Part shown: positions 34,134 through 46,990 of the stretch, piece by piece | How the letters are laid out: every line of letters begins with the position of its first letter | Position numbering within the stretch: position 1 is the stretch's first letter | Assembly (NCBI GenBank): GCA_000827495.1 | Contig: KN817615.1 | Coordinates: 69,188 to 133,187, forward strand | Reading direction: 5' to 3' | Source of the DNA: Hypholoma sublateritium FD-334 SS-4 | Lineage: Eukaryota > Basidiomycota > Agaricomycetes > Agaricales > Strophariaceae | DNA: 64,000 nt | Made by a program: the position numbers and the translations under genes | Notes under the pieces: model-generated | What the model saw: only the letters and a program-made list of their open reading frames with translations | Told to the model about the DNA's origin: nothing | The model's database searches: none

Positions 34134-37100
34134 TGAGTTCGCTCGCCTTTCTCGTGACCGAATTGCAGGTGAGAGATATAGACTGCGTGAAAGAGCATTA
34201 ACGGATTCTATGATATGGTTCACAGTCTCTGGCAAGTGAAACGAGACGGAAACATCCTGAGATTCGAGAGGTGTTTGTCTACTCCATATAGAGCGCGGAA
34301 TGAATGTTGATGGAGGGCACAGGCTGCAGAGAAATCCCTAGCCATCCTACGGGCGTCTCCAGAGCAAGCCACAGCAAATCTAGCATCTGGTATGTGTATT
34401 TCACCGAGCAATAATATTTTCACAAGATATTCATGTCGAACAGATGGACCGCAGTCGCAAGACCTGCTGCGACCGGTGTTCATGGGCTGCGCGACGAAGA
34501 ACGCGAAAGTGGTCGCAATATCTCTCGGGTCGCTGCAGCGACTCATTTCACTCAAAGCCGTACCCCAATCTGCCGTACCGCTCATCATCAACACTATGAA
34601 CGACGCCATGTCACAGGGCGTCGACATCCAGCTACGCATNCTCCAGACACTAGTATCCCTTGTGCCCAATTTTCCCGCCATACACGGAGACCTGCTCGGC
34701 GACGTACGTGGTGCTCGCACTTTTGGGCGCAGCGGTGATCTGAGACTATTTTGGACAGGCGCTGTTGTTGTGCTTCAAGCTGCAGGAGTCCCGCATCGCA
34801 GTAGTGTCATCAACTGCGGCCGCGACATTGCGGCAATTGGTCATGTTTGTGGTGGACAAGATGGTGTTGGAAGACCGGCTGGCGGAAGCGGACGAGATTC
34901 CAGCATCAGCGCTAAGGGAAGTTCAACTCCCCGACGGTGGAACGAAGCTCCTTGGCCCATCCGCAAGAGACGCGTTTTTAGTGTTTGAAGACTTGTGTCT
35001 ACTCACTAACGGAGAGAGGCCGACATTCTTGAAGTTGGAACTCCTACACAAGACTTTTGCTCTGGAACTGATAGAGAGTGTTTTGACGAATTACCATGAA
35101 TTGTTCCGGAAGGTCAGTATCATTATTCTTGGTGCGGCTCATGCTTACTATTCTAATAGCACCCAGAACTTGTACTTCTCCTGCGACATCACCTCTGTCC
35201 TTTGCTCATCAAATCTTTATCCGATAGACCTCATTTCCCATTACTACTCCGATGTACTCGCGTTATATTCCTTCTCCTCAAAAAGTTCTCCTTGGAGTTA
35301 GAGACAGAGGTCGAGGTGTTCTTAACGATGCTCATTCGCCTTATTAGCGAGGATGGCTCGGAAGGGGAACCCTCGAAACCGATCTGGATGCGGGTGCTAG
35401 CCATGGAGATCATGCGAGGGTAATATCTGTCTTTCATATCTTAATTCTGGCGTCTCATGCTCTTGAAAGATTGTGCAGTGATGCAGACCTCATCCGCAGC
35501 ATGTGGAATCGATATGACGCCCAAGATTCAGGGTCGAAGGTCATTAGCTCACTGGTCACGGCACTCAAACGTCTCGTCACGGAAAAGCCTGCTCTGCTTG
35601 GCGTCGGCGCACAAATGGGTGGAGTTGGGGTTCACTCAGACCCTAGTCCTTCTCCTAGTGGCACCGGGGCATCTGGCGCTGCTGCCTACGGACTCGATAT
35701 GGCAGGCAGGGTCGCCAGTGCAACAGTTTCTGGCGTAGTGGGCATGATTGGAGGATCAGGAGGACTCAGCTTACATGGGTCGTCCATGAAGTTGCAGTGG
35801 TATGTGTCGTATTGTCCTCAGAAGTGCCTCGATACTGACCCTCCTACAGCATTGATCAGCTGGATAAAGCAGATGCTCCTCCAATTCCTGAATCATACAT
35901 ATATCTCCTAGCCGTACAGTGCATTATCTCGCTCTGTGAGGGCTTTGCGTCCTTCTCCGGTCCAATCTATAGCAACATAGCCATACAACGCCCTCGCGCC
36001 GCGGGCGACTCGGTAGTCCGCGCCCCGCCAGCGCTTGATCTGGCCACACTTCCTGATGACTTCCAAACGCGCCAACTGCGCATCGTTCAATCCATCATCT
36101 CACAGGCATGGCCAGCGCTGCTCGCAGCACTCTCTTTCATCATTGCAACAAACCTTTCAGACGAGTTGTTCGTCGATGTCCTCGCGAGTTACCAGGCGAT
36201 GACGAACGTCTCGGGAATGCTCGGTCTAACGACCCCCCGCGATGCCTTTTTCAACTCCTTGTCAAAATTCTCCGTTCCTATTCGTGTTGTATCAAGTCTG
36301 GAGGCATGGGTCGAGCATCCGCCCGCGCAGACGCCGCGCTCGGCGACGGCAGCGTTCTCTGAAGGGCTGGGCCTGGGTGGTCCGACGCAACCCCCTGGGC
36401 TCTCGGAGCGCAACATGGCGTGCTTGAAAGTGCTCCTCGGTTGTTCACTCTTCCTTGCCGGGAGTCTAGGCGAGAGCTGGTATGCCGTGCTTGAGGCGCT
36501 GCAAAACGCGGACGGTGTCCTCGCGATGATGGCGAAGACGGGCGGTGGGCATGGTTCAGCGAAAAAGGGTATATTCGGCGGCGGGGCGAATGTGCCGAGT
36601 GGGATGAGTGGAGGCCCACCGAACATGCGGTCCGCGTCACTCAGCGGTGCGCAATCAGCTCCTGGAGCTAGTGCTTCTCCCAGCAAGCACCCCCTGCTCT
36701 CGGATCTGGACGTGGAAACGATGCAACTCGCGCTTCAGAGGCTGTTCGACTCGTCGAAAAATCTCGAAGATTCGGCTTTCAGGGACTTTGTGAACGCGCT
36801 TTGCAAGCTGAGCTCCGAGATGGTGGGCATGCAGACTTCGGAGGTGATCCCTGTCAATCCATCTGAGAGCTCCGAGGATGCCCCTCCGTTCTTAAGTGTC
36901 GCAGGGAGGAACAGGAGCTCAGAGAGTGTTATACATCGGAGAAGAGTCAGTGGGATTCAAATACCTAAAAACTTTGTGAGTTCCCAATTTTATTTGCTCA
37001 ATAAGGATCATTGGTTTATGCCCTCCATCCGCCTCAGAGGGCCGGAGATTTCGGCATCTCCAAACTGGGTGGCGTTGCAATGCTTAATATACACCGTCTC

Positions 37101-40100
37101 ATCTACCGGTCGCCCGATGTTGCATGGAATACGACCACGAGCCACTTACTCTTGATTATCCACCTTGGTTTCGCTCCTCAAGCCATCCGAATTCAGGCTG
37201 GAAAGGTGTTAGACGAAATCCTCCTAATGGTTCCGCGGAATTTAAGCAATAGTCCGGGTATACAAGCAGATGTACAGCGCCGCGTTCTCGATGTCCTGGC
37301 CCAGCAGGTGATACCGGATTCCGCTCTACCCCTTTACCAGCAAACAAGCACAAGTGTGGAGCTGCGGAAAATGGGTCTCGAGACCTTGCACCAGATTCTG
37401 CAGGCCGCGGGGCATACCTTAGTCACCGGTTGGGAAATCATCTTCCAGATGTTGGAAAGCGTATGTCGACCGAGTTCGACTTCCAGCATTTCAGAACACT
37501 ATCCTGCACAATCTGTGAAGTCCCAGTCGGCCGACTCGGTGTCGGTTCTCAGCAACCCCCCATCACCAGCTGCGAGAACAAAGCCACTGCCACTTGGCCT
37601 AGGAAATCCTACGGAGAAGAGCTACAGCGGCTTAGTTAAGATCGCCTTCCAGTCCCTGACTTTAGTCTGTGATGCCGTCTCTTCTCTATCTCCTGCGCAC
37701 CTTCGCTTGTGCATCAGCACCCTCGGCCATTTTGGACACCAGGCGGACACAAATATCGCTTTGACAGCAGCAGCAAGCTTACTCTGGAGTGTGTCTGACG
37801 CGATACAGTCGAAGCGAAAGAATGTTGACGAAGAGCCCGAGTACAGCGAATTATGGATGTTCCTCCTGCTTGAGGTTCTCGGACTTTGTACCGACTCCCG
37901 TGCCGAAGTACGCGACGGTGCCATCCAAACGCTATTTAGAACGATGCAGCTGTATGGGGCAACCCTTAGCCTGGAGACCTGGGATCAATGTATCTGGAAG
38001 GTCACTTTCCCGCTCCTCGACGCTCTGACAGCAGACATCCGCCATCTCAGCGAAGCACCCCAGAGCCATGACACGGGGGCAGAGCATGCATGGGACGAAT
38101 CAAAAACTCTTGCCCTGCACTCTATCGGTGCCATCTTCACCGACTTCCTCGTTGCCAAAATCATGTTATTAGACTCATTCACCAAGGCCTGGGATGTGTT
38201 TGTTGGGCATATTGAAGAGGCCATTCTTCTCGACAACAGGAATGTCAGCGCACCGGCGTTGCGGTCTCTCGAGAAGGGCGTAAGCGCCTTTCTGAGTGCC
38301 GAGGGTGTGCTGCGTGTACGCGTGACGGAATCACTGGAGCGAGTATGGAGCGGCATCGACATGCTTGGGACCGCGGCGACCAGAAGATATACGTCTCAAG
38401 AAGATGCCTCCAACTCTCCACACCAACCATTTACGCAGGAGAGTTTGATTGCCTACGTGGATGTGATTCAAAGCGCAAGGAAGACAAGTAAAGGTGGAGA
38501 TGGAAAGGAATGGGATCTTGTACGGCTGACGAGGTTGATGGAGATTCTGAAAGGTAAGTTGTTATTCGTATTCAGTCTCATTTAGATCACTCACAGAAAT
38601 AATGTAGGGGTGGTCACATACCCAGAATCTCCAGATTATCGTCCCGACACCGACGTTCTTTCTCCCGTTCAAGTGCGCTTATTTCAACTTGCACATTCTT
38701 CGTTTTAAATTTTTTTGAATGATTTAATCACAGGCCGCTGTGATGGATACGATCTCTGGAATCGATCTTAGCGTCACAAGCTCACCATCTCTTGTCATGC
38801 ATGACCTTGCTGATTACGCTACACTCCCCTTCCTAGCCGCTTTTGACATTCAAAGTCAGCAAAGAAATCAACAAGCGCCGTCAGCACAGAAGCGGGTCAC
38901 TTATATTGCACTCACTAAGAAAACGATGCCCATGTTGGTAGATCTATTCTTAAGGTTCAAGGCGAATGAAGAGATTTACGTGGATGGGACATTGGAATCG
39001 ATACTGTCGGTATGTCCCTTCTTGTATATTTCTTCGGGACACGCAATAATTCAAGGGCGCATCTGTAGGCGTACTCGATACCCATGAAGCTCAAGTACGA
39101 TTGTCCGGCCCCTTCGAGATTCGGAAAAGATCTTCCTTTGTGGAAAACTGCTACAACGTGTTTTCTTCGCATTGTTAAAGAGTGTACGAGCCAGATGCAT
39201 CTTTTGGACGAAATCATTCCAGACGTTCGTATCGATGGAATATGGAGGCAGATTCTGGACGTGTTCCGCGGCGGCATACTCGCTGACTGGTTCGTCGTTT
39301 GTCGCACTTTTCTCGTGACATCTAACACAATGTTCATAGCTCGGCAGCAGAGTCTTTCCCCCTAGATGTTCAAGAAGCTGAAGAAAACTTTGATTTGGCG
39401 CTGATAGCATCGCTAGAAATTGACGTTGTTCCACATTTGGGTGGCTCGAGGGTACCAGACGATCTCGTTTCTCAACTTGGAAAAATCTTGCAAAGAGGAA
39501 GTAAATTCTACGAAATCGAAGAATCCGATTTACCAAATACTCTTGGAAGCCCAACAGGACAAATCGCCTCCCCTCGTATGTCGATTCCGAGATCGCCGCC
39601 ACCTGAAATCCAAGCTCCAGCCACAAAAAGCAAGGCCCCTCATAAGCACAGTGGTTCAGCTTCCAAGCTCGAGGGAATTGACATCAACACTCACTACTCT
39701 GACCTTGGATCCACCGACTTCGGGACTGTCTTGCCGCGGGAAAGATTCTCGTATTGGTGTTTTGACCTACTTTTCTTAATTTGCTCAGACGTCACTAGAG
39801 GTGTGTATTCAATAAAGTACTTTCTCCTGAATCTTAACTGATCTTTTGCTCATGCCTCAGATCAAGAAGAATCCCGCAAACGTCTAGCAGCTGTCACTCT
39901 GCCGTCCCTGTTGAATCGCTGCCGGACTTCGCTTATGGGATATGTCGCCGATGAATCACTAAGAGGAAATATGCCTTTCCCAAGGTCGGTACTCTCTCAA
40001 CATTACCTACAACGCTATTGACTTGAATTCGTTCTCCCAGAGCCAAAGAAGAAGAGCTGCTATACATCCTGAGAAAAATCTTGAAACTTCGACTTTGGCC

Positions 40101-40551
40101 TGGTTCTCTATGGGCAGCCCTGTCGGATGACCCAACCAAATATTGTCTCAAGCAACCAGGTGCGATTGTTTTCTCATGTCACATAAACCTCTAAATAATC
40201 TCTTCTCCTCAAGTTCTTGGTATCGATGTCCCCGCTCCTGAAACTCCCCGGGAGCTCATTTCTGACTCTGTCAAACGAACTCCCATCGCTCATCTATTCC
40301 ATTTCTATCCCGTTCTATGTGAAATTGCATCAATACCGCGGAAAAGCCCGACGTGTTGGGTCTCACTTGACGACGATTCCAAGGATATCCATCATGCCCT
40401 CGATAAAGGAATCAAGGCGAACGGAACGGCTCCCACCAGTCCCGGAAGTAACTCGCGCTCAGGTGGCTCCGACGCTGTTGAATTTGACACAAAGCGGTTA
40501 GCAAGTGAGATACTGAAAGAGATTGGAAGAGAGATGGGTGTTTCGTATTGA
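34134..40551 (+). CDS. MON2: MON2-type Golgi/endosome trafficking scaffold
   Basis: A long multi-exon gene starts MSSLAFLVTELQ (exon 34134-34169), then SLASETRRKHPEIRE and AAEKSLAILRASPEQATANLAS. This is the N-terminal DCB region of Mon2/Sec7-related proteins. It continues PVFMGCATKNAKVVAISLGSLQRLI and LLHKTFALELIESVLTNYHELFRKHPELVLLLRHHLCPLLIKSL (HUS-like region), then LEVLGLCTDSRAEVRDGAIQTLFRTMQLYG, which is diagnostic of Mon2. The C-terminal part includes LWPGSLWAALSDDPTKY, and the gene ends EIGREMGVSY. There is no Sec7 GEF domain, as in Mon2. The protein binds Arl1/Neo1/Dop1 membranes and controls Golgi-endosome recycling. One ambiguous base (34640) lies in a codon for Ile or Met. Exon borders in the 3' third were only partly resolved. 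Confidence 0.88.
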
Positions 40552-41024
40552 TTTAGGATGTAGTTCGACGCTAATGTAATTGACCGCTGCTGTGAAGGTG
40601 TAATATCAGTCATTGTGTGGATTGCCTCAGCGCCCATATTTCATGGTTTGGATCTGTTCGGTACGATTGCGACCCGAGCTTCTGATCTACCGCTCTCAAT
40701 ATCTCCTTCAACCTGCCTCCGCTGGAAGCAAACACTACTGACCTTCTGCCATGGCCTACAATACCAGTTGTGACAGACCGACTAGAGCTCCCGATACCGC
40801 ATTCACTACTCAAATCACATCTGCCAATGCAAGTGGCGTTATTCGTTGACCAGAAGCTCAGAAGCTCATTCGTCTTTTGGGCGCTTATCTCGTGTCTCGA
40901 AGGATATATGCAAATCGTAGTGATCCCATCACGACTCAGAATCACAATTTCCAGGCACTCAGGCTGTCATCATTCCTTTCTAAATGCGGCGCAAACCAAA
41001 AGAGGCGGCGGATGAATATGTACA
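40552..41024. other. convergent intergenic region
   Basis: Lies between the 3' ends of MON2 and the Gal80-like gene. Nothing beyond UTR sequence was seen. Confidence 0.4.
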
Positions 41025-42314
41025 CTAAAGTACAATCGCCTGGCCCTCCAGTAAACTTCTTTCCACTGCATCCAGAATGCGATGGGTCTTTACGGCGTCG
41101 TCAATGGTAGCGTATTCACCTTCCTGCCCAGCCACGTAGGCATCCCACACCGAGACAAGCGTGCCTACGACACCCTCCTCAACGCCTTGGACCTCGACCC
41201 TCTCCCCATTCAAGAATAGGGTGCGTTTGCTGTGGATATTCATATGTGAGCTGTTGTCAGCCTCGACCCTAATTGAGCCCTCTTCCCCGTCAATCTCCCA
41301 CCGGAATTGTGTTCTTCCACGCGTTCGCGAGAAGGCAGTGCGCCAGACAATAGTGGCAAGTGCGCCGGACGCGAGTTGCCCGGAGATGGTATAATGGTCT
41401 GGGACCACAGCTGAACCCGTCTCGCCAGTGGGCTGCCCGTCTGCTCCAAGGATGGTCGCGGTTGGGTAAATTGTAGCTGCGGTAGCATTTATTGTTCTGA
41501 AATCCCCGAGCGTATGTATTAACGGGTCTAGTTGGGGCCCAGCGACGACGCGTAAAGGAGATGCGCCTAATAGTACCCAACGCGAAGGTTAGTCGTGGAG
41601 ACAAGAGTTTATCATAACGTTTACAGGCTACTGACCGTTAGATTTGTCCAATGTAAACACATTGTCTGCTGAAATTTCAGGTGGCCAGAAGCGTCCCTCG
41701 CGCGGAAATATTCCTATCTAATTGTTTTCTATTCAGCGCCCGAAGCACAGATAATGGAAAATTAAGTACCAGGGTTGTTGATCGCACAATGCCTATTGTC
41801 CCGGACTCGACCAATTCCTTGACCTGTTCAATATAAGTAAAGCTCTTGCTGTCTGAAGACGACTCACTTTCCTCACCACGGGAGATCTACGCGTTTGGAG
41901 CCCCACAATAGATCGCACATCGTGCTTGTGCGCGGCCTCCGCAATTTCAAGAGTCTCCTTCAGATCTCTTCCGACTGGCCATTCAAGGAAGAAGTTTTTC
42001 TTTGCTTCAATGATAGGCAATATTGCGTTCTTCTGGTGCCATGGTCTCACCGACACGACAACAAGATCCACGTCTGGATTGGCTGCAATCTGCGCAGTGT
42101 CCCCGGAGTAGGCCTGCACGACATGACCAAGCTGTGAACTATGTTTCTTTGCGGAAGCATTGGCTGAATCCTCTGAGGTTGTGGAGACAGCAATCAGCTT
42201 ATACTTTTTTTGGAGCGAGGGATGGAGTAGGGAAGGTCCCAGGGTAGTGGCTGCCCAGCCAGCAGAGGAAAGACCAACAAAGCCCACATTAATAGGCAAA
42301 GACACTGCAGTCAT
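41025..42314 (-). CDS. Gal80-like Gfo/Idh/MocA-family protein
   Basis: The N terminus INVGFVGLSSAGWAATTLGPSLL is an NAD(P)-binding Rossmann segment. It is followed by DVDLVVVSVRPWHQKNAILPIIEAKKNFFLEWPVG and IAEAAHKHDVRSIVGLQTRRSPVVRKVKELVESGTIG. These, together with VVPDHYTISGQLASGALATIVWR and WEIDGEEGSIRVEAD, run parallel to yeast Gal80 along its length. The first exon is 41878-42314 with later small exons down to 41025. The lysine of the usual dehydrogenase EKP motif is replaced (EWP), as in Gal80. A non-catalytic or regulatory role is therefore as likely as a sugar dehydrogenase. No galactose genes are adjacent. The segment after RSTTL is split by introns placed only approximately. Confidence 0.75.
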
Positions 42315-43338
42315 GGCTAGGCGTCCAGACTTTAAGATGCTTGAAATGGCCCATTTTGAGTGGTTTTATAAGTAGATCGCCTTAGTGTCGTGTGTAATCA
42401 CATCTCGTCACTTACAATCAGCTTCGGAGAGAAATGCCGGATAGTCATCAGCTTGGAATAATGGTCAATGAGAGCCTATGAGAGCTCGTGTTAAGTATCT
42501 ACTTACATGCACAATTATGGAATTTCTGTGAATTATTACGCCATACGGCGGCCGGCAGGGTCAAGCCATGTGTGACGGTCTACGCAGTACTTAGCAGGAG
42601 GAGAGATTGTAAAAGGACAACGTGATAATAGCCGGTCTAATACTAGCAACGTAGTTTTGTGGGCCACCTAGTGCTTACTCCACTATTTTTCGAAGGATGA
42701 GTATGTTTCTATTGACTTTCTGGGTTTCGTCTTATTGATAGATTGTCAATGACATCAATTTCTGGCAATATATAGAGTATACACGGTATTGACCGACCCC
42801 GCTGGTTACCTGGCAGTGACCACTGGTTTTGCACTGGTTTCCAGTCACCAGAGGAAACCAGTTTACTGTATTTTGGCTTGGAAATATACAACCATTATCC
42901 ACAGGTTGTCTGGGTGTGCATGTGGGTGGCCAGGCACCATGCAGGGCCGACTACGGCCACTAAAATCTCAAAATAGACTACAGCGGCTGTGGCATACTTA
43001 AGATCAAGCCGCGAACTTGCCTCTCTCGAGTGTTTGCAGCTTGGAGGTAATATCTTTGCTGAGGTTAATGAATACTCATTGGAAAATAATATTTGAACAT
43101 CGAGGGTTCATCGTTGAAGGAGACATCGTGTACCAGTGAAAACTCAGTCAAGAAAACCTCGAACGAGGTATGCTAGATTCCCAATTGACAATGTCTCATA
43201 TTTCCTCCTATGCAGTGCCACCAGTGGCCCGCTCTCTACTATCACCACATCTTCTATCCGTACAATTGACAGCCACACCAACACAACCCCAGTCTCCAGT
43301 GGCGTGTGGCATTTATTAAAATTGTTGCCATTCAAACC
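42315..43338. other. left flank of the mobile-element block
   Basis: Contains the Gal80-like promoter and, from about 42800, repeated CTGGTT/AACCAG motifs that recur inverted at 49.98 kb. No gene was seen. Confidence 0.35.
42833..42862. repeat. 10-bp perfect inverted repeat
   Basis: Arms ACTGGTTTCC (42833-42842) and GGAAACCAGT (42853-42862) flank a 10-nt loop. Similar CTGGTT words precede it at about 42802 and 42822. The reverse motif AAACCAG appears at 49981-49987 and 49993-49999. Confidence 0.6.
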
Positions 43339-46300
43339 ATGGCTGAATTTCATACTAAAATCTCTCCCCAAAGACGTCGCTATCTAAACTTATCAGGACA
43401 TCCTCTACCCCGTCTTCAACTCAAGAATTCCGACATAGCAATAGCTGCAGCAAAATCTACTACAGAACGGACAGCAGAGCACAGCGGAGAAATAATGTTG
43501 TTCACAATGAATGCAGACACCAGCACGGGCAACGTACCAGATGAGCCGACAATCCCTGCATTTATTTCATCCAATTCTATGCCTTCCCATACAGCTCCGA
43601 GTCTTTCTTCAGCTGAAATCATCGAAAATCAGTCACATTCCTTTCGTCAACAGCTTCAAGATAAGATGGCATCCGAAAAAGGGACCGAAGTTGCCTATTC
43701 AAGGCATCTGAAGTGCTACGAAGACTTCTGGGTACAGGATCAGATCTGGCGCCAGAGGGAGGCACAGGCAAAGGGAGGGAGCTGGACTATTATTAATGCA
43801 CATCCTATCACTGCAACCAAGGTATGCTTATTCCTTGAGTTTGAATCTACTCGAAATAAGGTGCGTATCTTTGGTAAAATTTCAACCTACTTCAGTTAAT
43901 ATTCATTTTTCTTCAAGTATGCTTCGAGCGACGGCATCGAAATTCCGGGTACGAGACTCGGACCGTCAGCAATTAAGCAATGTGTGTCAGCTCTGGAGTA
44001 CATTCGGTTCCATCGCCAACATGAAGCTGTTTATGTCGCCCAATCTGATGCGCAACGGCCTTTGCGTGATGATCTGCGGATCAAGACATTTGAAAAGGCC
44101 GCTCAAGCAACAGAGCCTGAATGTGCTTCACAAGTTCAGATTATGAAGGCCGATGGATTAAAGTCAGGTGTGTAATGAAAACTGTGGCTGAGTTTCTGAC
44201 GTATAAATTGATTTCATGGTTTTACCTCGTTCAGATACCTTCACTCCGGAACAGTTGACCACAGCCTCTATCTACTACCTTGAATCAGTGCCAAAACGGA
44301 ATACAACATCAACTCAACTTCACACATCCATCCGCGATCGAGCCATGTTATTATTGACCACCTCAATGGCTTTCCGAGGAGACAATGTGCGTGAAATCAC
44401 ATGGTCAGACATTCTTGTCCGGCAAGTACCCCTCGTCGATGTTGGGCTAGACGTCAAAGCAGCGGTATAGTCAAGTCCATTTAAAATAAATATAGAAGAT
44501 TGTTTTAATATTGGTCACTCTCATAGGCTCTTGTTATTTATTCCCAACAAGGAAAGGAAAATACATCCGGTCGCATAGATGAGCATGGTGCTCTTCGCCA
44601 CCGATTCCCAGAACACTGTGGCATTGGAAGTATTGCTCTCTATTTTTTTTAGCTTGTTTCATATTTGCGACACAAAAATCCCAGATTTTGCACCAGATTT
44701 ATCGCACATAGATGGTGGCATGATTGGACTTCGTTCATGGTATCTCTTACGTCTATTTCCTGGCGGCCAAGATGAGTACACAAAAATGACACTGCAAAGT
44801 ACGTTTATCGGTTAATCAGCTGGTATTCACTGTCTAAAATATACGCATAAATACAGACCACCAAAACCGTGTACGAAAAATGAAAGAAGATACAGGTATT
44901 GATGTTTCCAAAGTCACGCATATCGGTCGGCCATACACTGTCAAGGTTGCCCGGGAGGCAGGTGCATCCGTTGAAGGTGCAATGGCGCTGGGACTCTGGA
45001 TGTCATCTGCGGGCGGGTCCTTCCGCCCTTGCTATGATCGTGCTCTGCCTCTAGACGCTATGATTGGAGCCGCTGGATTCAATGCGCAAAAACAAGACTC
45101 ATATTTCATTGCGCGTGATGTTCTTGGTCAGTTTGAATCTCCTAAATCTGGATTTTCATTGATGTATATTTTACAGAGCCACCAAACGAATTGCTCAATG
45201 ATGTATTTCCATGGATTGATGACGAAGAACAAGCCCTTGCCCAACGAATCTCAAAACTGGGGAAAAGAGCACACGACCAGGCGCTTGTATCACTATTAGG
45301 CGCCCTCAGATTTTTTCGACAAGTACTCCTTCAGGATGGTGCAGTTCTCTTTGCAAAATATCCCAATCTTGCACTGTTCAAATATCATCCGTTTACGACA
45401 GCCTCATTCCGTGATTTTTCTGCTGAATCTCTTCTCACAATTTGGAATGCAGAGGAGCGCGCCCGCCAAAACCTTGCTCAGCTTCCAGAAGCTATGGCCA
45501 TGTCTTTCCGTGGGATACTTGAGACCTCATCTATCCATCAAGAGACTGTACACCAGTCAATTCAAAATACGCAGGTTGAGATCAGCAGTGGGGTTAGCAT
45601 GCTGAAAACATTGGTCGAAGCTGCCCTTCTCTCCGGATCATCTTCAAAGAAACGCAAGGCGATTGGGGCTGCACTAGAGCAGGTATCGCTCTCAACTTCT
45701 GAGTCTGCAGGTATGTTGCATCGGATTCTATGTGACAATGGAGAGCACAGTATTGATCTTACAACTAAGCTAAACGATATAAACGGGCCCGACTGCAAGA
45801 TTGCAGTGCCAACTTAGCTACTGCCCACACGTCTATGAATTCCACAGTGCCATCCATCAACTCTGATCATCCAATTTTGACTCAGCCCAACGTGCCGCCC
45901 AATAATCTTGCTCCATCCACAGAAGCCCCATCCACCGCATCATATGTCAGCTCTGCCGGAAATATTTATCCATCCGATGTGTTTCCATTCTCATCCACCA
46001 AAAATGTCGACCTCCACAGTGCCCAGAAATTAGCTTTGCAGAAACTTGAAGATCTCTTCACTTACGAGCGGATTATGAAGCATTCGTTCGAATGGGACGA
46101 GAAGCATATGGATTGGCTTCCAAGATTTGAGGTGTTCTGGAGACCAAAAGACCGTGACTTGACAATCGATGACATCTGGAAAGAAGATCGCTTTGGGTTT
46201 GACAGGAAATTCTCAATTCAAGAACTCACTAGTCGATGGGGGGCTCGATGGAAACGAAATGAACCACGCCTAAAAACTGAGGCAGGTCGGCGAAACAAGA

Positions 46301-46455
46301 TTATTACGCTCATCGAAGAACTTGGATCAAAAACAAACTGGACTACGGACCTTGCACTCCGGTTCCTTCATGAAAACTATCCCATTAGTTCAAAGAGCGA
46401 GGTGTCCTATCTTCGAACAGCTCGCTCATTCATGGATAAGGCTGGACACGAGTAG
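43339..46455 (+). CDS. Crypton tyrosine recombinase with GCR1_C DNA-binding domain
   Basis: Exons join from MAEFHTKISPQRRRYL through EVAYSRHLKCYEDFW (core-binding region), KVCLFLEFESTRNK, and TRLGPSAIKQCVSALEYIRFHRQHEAV. The recombinase catalytic residues are visible: Arg in SIRDRAMLLLTTSMAFRGDNVREITWSDI, the HxxR box in THIGRPYTVKVAREAGAS, and a candidate nucleophile Tyr in FRPCYDRALPLDAMIGAAGF. The C-terminal GCR1_C domain has DLTIDDIWKEDRFGFDRKFSIQELTSRWGARWKR. Introns are short and spliced in phase; the last runs from about 45713 to an acceptor CTGCAAG near 45801. No internal stop or frameshift was found in the catalytic part. The final codons KAGHE-stop come from an inserted MITE; the uninterrupted frame runs on beyond it. 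Confidence 0.75.
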
Positions 46456-46924
46456 TATGGATCCGCAGGTACTCGCAGGTTGACCCGTGGGAATACCTGC
46501 AAAAAACCTGACCCGTGGATCCGGATCACCTGTTCCCACGGATCCAGGTCGATCCAGGTATGGATTTTGGAAGTTCAAATACCCGCAGGTCATGAGAATT
46601 ATTTTTTTTACTTAATAAAAACACATTTTCGGCCCAGTTTTTGGCATGTACTGGGTACAATGGACTTAGAACTAGCTTATTACCGTTTAAAATTGATAAA
46701 AAGTATGCTTTATTGTATGAAATTAATGATATTGTTATGATATTGTAGCAATACCCGCGAGTACCTGCAGGTAGATCCGTGGGAAATACCCGCCAAAANG
46801 TGACCTGCGGGTCCGGGTACCTGTTTCCCACGGATCCGGGTCAATCCAGGTGTCGATTTTTTGACGCACGTGACCCGCAGGTACGGATCCAGGTGATCCG
46901 CAGGTATACTCGTGTCCAGCCTTA
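46437..46924. mobile_element. hAT-like MITE, 488 bp, 18-bp TIRs, 8-bp TSD
   Basis: The ends are TAAGGCTGGACACGAGTA (46437-46454) and its exact reverse complement (46907-46924). They are flanked by the direct repeat TTCATGGA at 46429-46436 and 46925-46932. Subterminal regions are GC-rich with many ACCTGC, CCGTGGG and GGATCC words in both orientations. The core (about 46590-46745) is AT-rich. There is no coding capacity. The 8-bp duplication fits hAT-family transposition. One ambiguous base is at 46799. Confidence 0.85.
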
Positions 46925-46990
46925 TTCATGGATTATCTTAGCAAGAAAACCAAAGATGGTATTCTTGAAATGTCTAGATCATATCCATAA

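Larger units (their letters stand above)
43339..46990 (+). mobile_element. Crypton-type tyrosine-recombinase element, coding part, interrupted by a MITE
   Basis: The span covers the recombinase gene up to its inferred original stop (TAA at 46988-46990). Cryptons lack terminal inverted repeats, so the true element ends cannot be read directly. The architecture of recombinase followed by a GCR1_C-type DNA-binding domain is that of fungal Cryptons. The 488-bp MITE at 46437-46924 sits inside it. Confidence 0.7.
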
